A program made the translations under genes and the position numbers. Source: Adiantum capillus-veneris (lineage: Eukaryota; Streptophyta; Polypodiopsida; Polypodiales; Pteridaceae). From it: 64,000 bases of DNA. Below, in pieces: positions 58,230 to 64,000 of this stretch; within the stretch, counting starts at the first letter, position 1, and every line of letters begins with the position of its first letter. The DNA lies in contig CM043948.1 in assembly GCA_014529385.2 (NCBI GenBank), positions 23,676,451-23,740,450 of the forward strand, read 5' to 3'. A model generated the notes under the pieces. That model did not search any database and was not told where the DNA came from. It worked only from the letters and a program-made list of their open reading frames with translations.

Positions 58230-59155
58230 ATGGAACCACCCTCTTTCTTCTTTGCCTCTTTGGCCTTTAACTTAGGACACTACTTGATCAAGTGATCATT
58301 AGCTTTACAATAATGGCAATGCATCTTCTTTTTTCCCTTATCAACAAAACGAATTGCTTCCAACAGAAGCATTAGGAACATGTGATTTTCCACTTGCAGA
58401 AGAACCATGAGAAGTGGCTACATTAGTGTTACCACCTTTTCTTTGAGCAGTAATAAAGGCATGTTCAAGTGCATGCTATCTAGTCTTGTTTTTTTTGGAA
58501 AGCGACTCTTGCAATAGCAATGTGTACAATGCATCAAACTTGACAAGTTCAGGATTTCCTTGGGTCATACGTCTCCAAGTACTAGCAAAAGTCTGGTAAG
58601 AATCTGGCAAGGCATCAAGAACAGTTTGCACAAGGAAACTATCTGAAATGTCTTCAACCCCAGAAATAAGTTGCTCATCAATATCCTTGACACCAGCAAG
58701 GAAAATGTCCATATCATCTTCCTCATGCTTAATCTTCGATTCCAGCTCTTAACGCAGCAATGCAATTTTAGACTCATTGTGACTTGCATAAAGACCAACC
58801 AGAATATCCCAAGCATGTTTGGCATCTTTCACTGAACGAATGTGGGGAGTAATAGTGCGCTTCACAGACAATGCAATCAATGCATGATGCACATCTTTTA
58901 CATCTCAACAAGCTTGCTCAGCTATAGGCAAAACAACTCTAACAGCACCAATCCTTGCAGGAAGACCTGCAACATCCTAAACATCGCCTACATCCTCAGA
59001 ACCAGGATGTACATCAATGCCCTGCATAATATTCTAGACGCCCTTCGACACAAGAACATGTTGCATCATATAAAAGCCCACATAGGGTAATTGTCCCCAT
59101 CCAATCTGTCCTCAGCAGCAAACATCTTGAACACATCTGTGTTGTTGTCAGCCAT
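58230..59155 (-). pseudogene. copia gag of element E
   Basis: ATG 59155 opens MADNNTDVFKMFAAEDRLDG. A TAG after NYPMWAFI and frameshifts follow. The UBN2-like core is best seen at 58712-58476 (VKDIDEQLISGVEDISDSFL, TFASTWRRMTQGNPELVKFD). The zinc knuckle near 58310-58270 reads CHYCKANDHLIK-stop-C, where the TAG stands one residue before the last Cys and would be Gln after one transition. Confidence 0.8.
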
Positions 59156-59950
59156 GGTAAATGTTGCACCTGATGTGAAAACTGCCCGAAAAGAGAGGAA
59201 ACGAAGTGGGAACAACTCTTGCTATATAGCACAAACCATAGAAGACTATATGGGACATGTTATGCAGAAAACGGCATTGATAGAAATTTTGCACAAAATG
59301 ACAAAATAGCTTGTGCAGTACTGCCTAGAGTGGAAACGGAGGCCGAAATGAGCTCGAATCAAAAATTTGAGCAGATTGAGCTCTTAGAGCACTCCCAGAA
59401 AAAAAATCGACCTGCGAACGCTCGCCAAAGAGACAAGACCATTAAGCTTTATAGCATACTACTTAGTCATGCTAAATTGAGCCTCTGATAGAATATAGAG
59501 ACAAGACCATTAAACTTTATAGCAACAGGTCATTGAGTAAAATAACTTTAGCAAACGGAGTTACTCGAACCTGCAATATGAATATATTGCATCATATAAA
59601 CCCATAATGGATGGTTGTCCCCATCCAATGTGTTCTTAGCAGAGAGCATGTCAAAAACATCATTTTTTGGGCGACTGAATCTAATACAAAATTGCTTGTG
59701 TAGAAGAAAAATTGCAACCAATGTATGCTATAGCACAACACACAAAAGACTACTAAGTGCCTATTTTGAAAATCTAAATAGTCATAAAATCTACACAAAA
59801 GGACAAAAAATTGTTTGTTTAGTAGTGTCTATAGTGGAAATGGAGCTCCTAATGAGCTCTACAAATGCTCATCACCTTAATCTAAGAAAATGAGCAACCA
59901 GGGTATTGACAATGCTGCTCAAGATTTTGATGTCTAGTTTCATGCCAATA
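59156..59950 (-). repeat. Leader of element E with a partial gag-start duplication
   Basis: 59571-59890 repeats 59056-59380: both contain ATTGCATCATATAAA-like words, GTTGTCCCCATCCAAT / ATTGTCCCCATCCAAT, and AGCAAACATCTTGAACACAT versus AGAGCATGTCAAAAACAT. The element thus has a second, decayed copy of its gag N-terminus upstream. Confidence 0.6.
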
Positions 59951-60177
59951 CTCTGATATAAACTTGTGAGAATGCACAAGCACATTTGCAAAAGAAGGAG
60001 AAGGTCAAGGGCACAAAGCAAAAAACTACTATTACTTAGTGTGCTAGTATAATGATAAGACTTGATCTAGCAATATACGCGTATACACAAGCCCAAAAAA
60101 AAAAAATCATTGTGAGGAAAAAAGTGGCCCGATGGTCGTTGCTATATGCACACACATCACTACCAAATTATAATTAC
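59951..60177 (-). repeat. PBS remnant and 5' LTR of element E
   Basis: CTCTGATATAAAC at 59951-59963 is a decayed complement of the initiator-Met PBS. The LTR follows from TGTGAGAATGCAC (59965) to about 60177 and resembles the 3' LTR. Confidence 0.6.
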
Positions 60178-61739
60178 CTTGCCTCGTTTTTTGGTGCATT
60201 TGGGCTCCAAAAACTGACAAGAGGGTAAAGTTTTAGATTGCCTAGTTGGTTTGCTTTTTCTTGATTCCCTATACAAAACTATACATTTTGTATGTATTAA
60301 GCTTACGATCCATATGGTAACCATGCCAAGAGCACACATTATGCAAAAAAGGCAGTAGTTGCCCTTTCTCGGCTATGAAGGATCAACAGGAGGGGGGCCA
60401 ATTACCATGCACAAACTGAGGATAAATTGCACACAAGGCAACAATTGTGCAGGGATTTGATGGGCTCACATGCATATTACATTATGGCTGATGTTCCAAC
60501 CTCAAATTGGTCAACAATCTATACATTATGTCTTCAGATGTTTCGGGTTTTCAATTGGTTCCCTTTGCTGACTTGGCATCTTTTGCATGGAGGTTGTGCC
60601 CTTATGTGTTGGCTACCGACGTGCTAGACATTATCTTGTTGCAGGTCTACCATTTTCTCAGGAATGCCAACGAGTTGGACAATGAAAATCTCCTTACGTC
60701 CAACCCCCAACCTTGACAATGAAAGGATAGTCCTTTCTTTACAACTTACAGCTTACTCTAAAAAAGAACTTCACATGAAGAATAAATGGTGGTTGAGTCT
60801 CTACACAAGTTTTTTCTTCCTCATCTACTAGACTCTTACTCCTTTTATTAGAAAAAATTATTGTCTTTAAAGTACATCCATATGCTATGGTTCAAGCAAG
60901 GAGGGATGGGGAGCATGGCAAGTCTGCTATCTCGCAGCTCTGCATGGGCACTCAAGGGTTGGGGGGGGCATAGAAGGCCATTATGAGGCAAGGCGTCCGG
61001 TCTATTCATATGCACGTGAATGGGAGATCCACCTTGGATTTTCCCCAAGAGGTAGGCCTATGATAGGTGGAGCAAATTTCCTCTCCCCCTTCTTTGACCA
61101 CTGCCACCATTTTGGAACTCAAGCTGCAAGGCAATCACGTGCCCTTATGGTGGAAAGAAAAGCACTCTGGCGTGGTGGTGTAAAGGCACCCAAGCTTAGC
61201 AAAGCTTGATGGGACGGATCCATGGCTTGAAAAGCATGGGCATAGTTCAGTTGATTGAAGTGCAATTGCCTAGTGGGTCCCTTTTGTGGGTGACTAGCTC
61301 TCGGATAGCCAATGATAGATTGTGGTTTTGGCTCTTCACCTCGCAAGACATTCGGGTAAACCCAAGCCATGGGGTTGCCCCCTTCTCTCATGACATGAGT
61401 CATACATGCCATCCATTATAGCACATTACATGCATGAGGCTCATTTCATGAGCCCAAAATATTATCTCTCATTTGAAACCTTACCACCACATGCTACACA
61501 CACATGCATCCACCCATCCTAGGCATCTCGTCCCACTTGCCGGCAAAAATCATGGCTTACTTCAAGTCACCAAGCCTTGCTTTATGCTATAACCACCCTA
61601 TGTATCAAGCTTTTCTTCTAATGCCTTGTTATTGCACACATTGAGTCCTTACTTATGTCAATTTTGTTGAGTGTAGCATTATGATTAACACCCCATGATT
61701 TCCACTAACCTCTACCCTCCATTATCTAAACTCATCATG
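60178..61739. other. Gene-free stretch, probably including the 5' LTR of element F
   Basis: No recognisable gene; small frames at 60427-60716, 60848-61048 and 61119-61412 have no family signature. The PBS at 61740 implies that an LTR ends just before it, but no second copy is in view to set its limits. Confidence 0.4.
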
Positions 61740-61751
61740 TGGTATCAGAGC
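61740..61751 (+). other. Primer-binding site of element F
   Basis: TGGTATCAGAGC, the canonical initiator-Met site on the plus strand. Confidence 0.85.
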
Positions 61752-62643
61752 CTCACAAGGGTTAGCTATTATTTCCTTGCCTAATAGAATTCTAAGCATT
61801 CACCATTACCCATGCTAGATCAAGTGATTCCCCCTCTCATCACTCGGCTGATTCGTTACTATATGCATTTGCATTTAGGAAATATAGTGTCTCACATTTT
61901 GGGCCATTAATGCTTTGGGTATGTACCTTGTAGGTGCCACTACACGTCACATTAAAGTGGGTAGCTATAATTAGGAGATAGGTTTTTCCTAGTTTAGGCA
62001 AAGAAGATTGTTTGGCTTCTCTAGCTACCTAAAGCTTCAAAGAACATGAGCTTCGTTTCAAAATCTTCCAACTACTTTGGTGAAGGAGCAACCTTTTGGA
62101 GTCAATGTTGTTAAACTTAACATTGTCAAGTTTGGCACCAAAGAGTTCAGCTACCCACCTCGACCAAGGAGATGCACACCAAATCAAGGGAAGACATAGC
62201 TTCAACTATTTCTTCCACCATATTCTCCATCTCTTGATTTTGCGCACCTTGCTGCAAATTCACCTAATTGCATATTTTTAATGTAGATCTCATCTTGGTG
62301 CACCACACATGGGGATTCAACCTGCCCTAATCAAAGGAAGATGCCTATACACACTCCAAGCTTACCCTTGACTCTACAAGGAGCTGCAACCTGCCATGCT
62401 CAAGTTCATTCGTTTGCAGACAAGTCTGCATTAAAATTCTAATTTTAATCAATTTTTCTTGAGTCAAAAACCTTCAATTTTATCCTTTTAATGCTCATCA
62501 AAAGAAATTAAGGTTTGTCGTAGAGAACTCCAAATTCTCTCTTATGCCTCTTTAATCATCACCCAAGCACTACTCAAGGGGGAGATTAATTCCTAGTTAT
62601 CAAATTATAATAATTTCTCTTAAAAATCCTTTCTCTACCAAGA
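61752..62643 (+). other. Leader of element F
   Basis: About 0.9 kb between PBS and gag without coding signal; none of the leader blocks shared by B, C2 and D are present. Confidence 0.5.
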
Positions 62644-63161
62644 ATGAGTCCTTCTTTTGGTAAGACTCCTGTCGCCACTATGGTTAAAGAGAGGCTATCC
62701 AAATTTGAGGGAAACGGATTTCACACTTGGAAATCCAAGGTGAAAGGCTACTGCATGAAAACGAATATGTGGTCAATTGTAAAACCACTGGGAGAGAATG
62801 AGAGAATAGAGACTAGGGCTAGCCATGCCCAATTCCAAGAGAGGGATGAGCAAGCCCATGGCATACTCCTCACTTTCCTTGATGACAACTACATCCATAT
62901 TTGGATGATTGCAAAACTTCTAATGAAACTTGATTACTTTAGAAAGGCATTTTGGAGCAAAAGCTAAAAGGTCCAAAATTGCACTCAAGATGCAACTTTA
63001 TGGGCTTACAATGGAACTAGGAGAGGACATAGCTTCCTTAATCAATAGGATGAAAGGCATTTATACTCAACTCGTATGCATCCAATGCCCTAGTATTGAT
63101 GATGAAGATGAAGTGGCCAGACTTCTCAAAGTTGTACCCGGTAGTACTCTTGAGCAAGTAG
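62644..63161 (+). pseudogene. copia gag of element F, frameshifted and truncated
   Basis: ATG 62644 opens MSPSFGKTPVATMVKERL, followed by KFEGNGFHTWKSKVKGYC and LLTFLDDNYIHI. A frameshift near 62920 moves the reading to TLERHFGAKAKRSKIALKMQ, then LYGLTMELGEDIASLINRMK and LLKVVPGSTLEQV, where repeat R2 begins. The two phases together form a UBN2-type copia gag. No zinc knuckle or pol remains. Confidence 0.8.
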
Positions 63162-64000
63162 TGTCATAAAATATAATATCTAACTTTATCAAATGATTTT
63201 CTCATATTAAACTGATCACTTAATATGGGAAGATAAAAGGGGAACAAGAGTTAGTATATATATATATATATGTGTGTGCTTCTAGACCTATCTCAATAGG
63301 GGACCAAAAGGAGAAATGGTTGCATCTCAATAGGGGTCTAAAAGGAAACAGTCTACCAAAGAGCAATCTGCAATAAGTGCTTCTAGATTTACCTCAACAA
63401 GGGACCAAGAGGAGAGATGGTTACATCTCAAAAGGGGTCCAAACGGAGGTAGTCTATCAACGAGCAACGTGCATCTAATGCAGCTTAAAAGACCTTAGGG
63501 TTAGCTTCATTAAAGACTTCCAAAAGTTAGTCCTTTGACCTTACGCAAGATAGGGCTAACCTCCAGGTGGGAATCGTACCCAAGCATCAGGTGCTAAGAC
63601 GCTTAAAGTGGTTGTGGGAATCTTGTCCAAAGCTTGAGGTGATTTTTATGCTTAAATGACTAAGGTTTTTAAAATGTTAAATTCAAAGATAAATTCTGAA
63701 AAGGCATGAAAGTCCATGCTTGATTGAGTAAGGCTTGAAGTTTTCAATTCAAAACAAATGACTTAAGAAGCATAAAAGACACATATTTGCTTGATTGGCT
63801 AAATCCTTGAAGTATTCAATTCAACTAAATGACTTAATAAGCATTAAAAACACATGTTCAAATGATCCTCCACATGTGACCCTCATGATGTGCTTGAATG
63901 CAATTGATTAGATTTTAAAGGGGTCCAATGAGAATTTAGATACATAAAAGTAAATAATTAAGTTCTTTCTCTCAAAGAGAAAAAATAGGACACGTGTTCA
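63162..64000 (+). repeat. Repeat R2
   Basis: Starts TGTCATAAAATATAATATC and matches R1 (45953-46119 plus 51428-51995) to the window end. A TG start and the abrupt left boundary suggest an LTR, but the other end is not in view. It has a TA run at 63255-63270. Confidence 0.65.

Larger units (their letters stand above)
54586..60177 (-). mobile_element. Element E: nearly full-length copia retrotransposon
   Basis: In minus orientation: 5' LTR (about 60177-59965), mutated PBS, leader, gag, protease, integrase, RT, RNase H, polypurine tract and 3' LTR (54810-54586). All copia domains are in the classic order with integrase before RT. Frameshifts and stops show that it is inactive. The LTRs are clearly diverged. 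No convincing target duplication is seen. It interrupts gag fragment J. Confidence 0.85.

Noticed and set aside
61119-61412. 97-codon minus-strand frame
   Set aside because: No recognisable motif and no supporting context.
61740-64000. R2 as the 3' LTR of element F
   Set aside because: No sequence like R2 is found before the PBS at 61740, and no polypurine tract precedes R2.

Overview
This window looks like nuclear DNA of a land plant with a large, repeat-dominated genome. The evidence is a mosaic of Ty3 and Ty1/copia LTR retrotransposons of plant type, including a Tat-like Ty3 element with a second RNase H. Plant primer-binding sites (initiator tRNA-Met TGGTATCAGAGC, tRNA-Asp-like TGGCGCCGCTGCCGGGG) and long CT and GT microsatellites, many of them inside LTRs, point the same way. 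Two copies of a Penelope-like element suggest a fern, lycophyte or another non-seed plant, but this is inference. I see no convincing single-copy host gene, tRNA, rRNA or CRISPR array.

Layout, left to right. Element A (1-5897, minus) is a Ty3-type element running off the left edge: 5' LTR, tRNA-Asp-like PBS, a 3.6-kb leader with a ~290-bp periodic hairpin array, and a 375-codon uninterrupted frame. Element B (6090-14968, plus) is a complete Tat-like Ty3 element with 15 premature stops but no frameshift inside either gag or pol. It sits in copia element C (minus; LTR 16564-16792), which itself interrupts a Penelope-like fragment (PLE1, 16799-18180). Next come two ~1.5-1.9-kb direct repeats separated by G-tract/GT/GA tracts (18645-23174). 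Copia element C2 (plus, 23487-25112) follows, abruptly joined to PLE2 (minus, 25113-27373), which retains part of a reverse transcriptase. An LTR-like block (27745-28267) precedes copia element D (minus, 28268-31766).

From 34450 to 41140 lies a decayed copia copy (E', minus). A foreign coding fragment replaces part of its integrase, and a gag-only copia element (G, plus, 37940-40819) is inserted next to its gag start. Minus-strand remnants of an unrecognised gene (42292-44194) and a Ty3 protease (44904-45143) follow. Element K (46120-51427, minus) is complete and very young: its 575-bp LTRs show one difference by eye, its target-site duplication is perfect, and it codes only for a protease-like protein. 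K is nested in an older repeat, R1, whose relative R2 is at 63162-64000. Copia element E (54586-60177, minus) is nearly full length and interrupts another copia gag (J). Copia fragment F (plus, 61740-63161) ends the window.

Two cross-element patterns stand out. Leaders of the Ty3 element B and the copia elements C2 and D share conserved blocks, as if a leader module had moved between superfamilies. Premature stops in the coding remnants are overwhelmingly of the kind made by C-to-T or G-to-A transitions at Gln, Arg or Trp codons. Paralogue comparison proves this directly at two sites.
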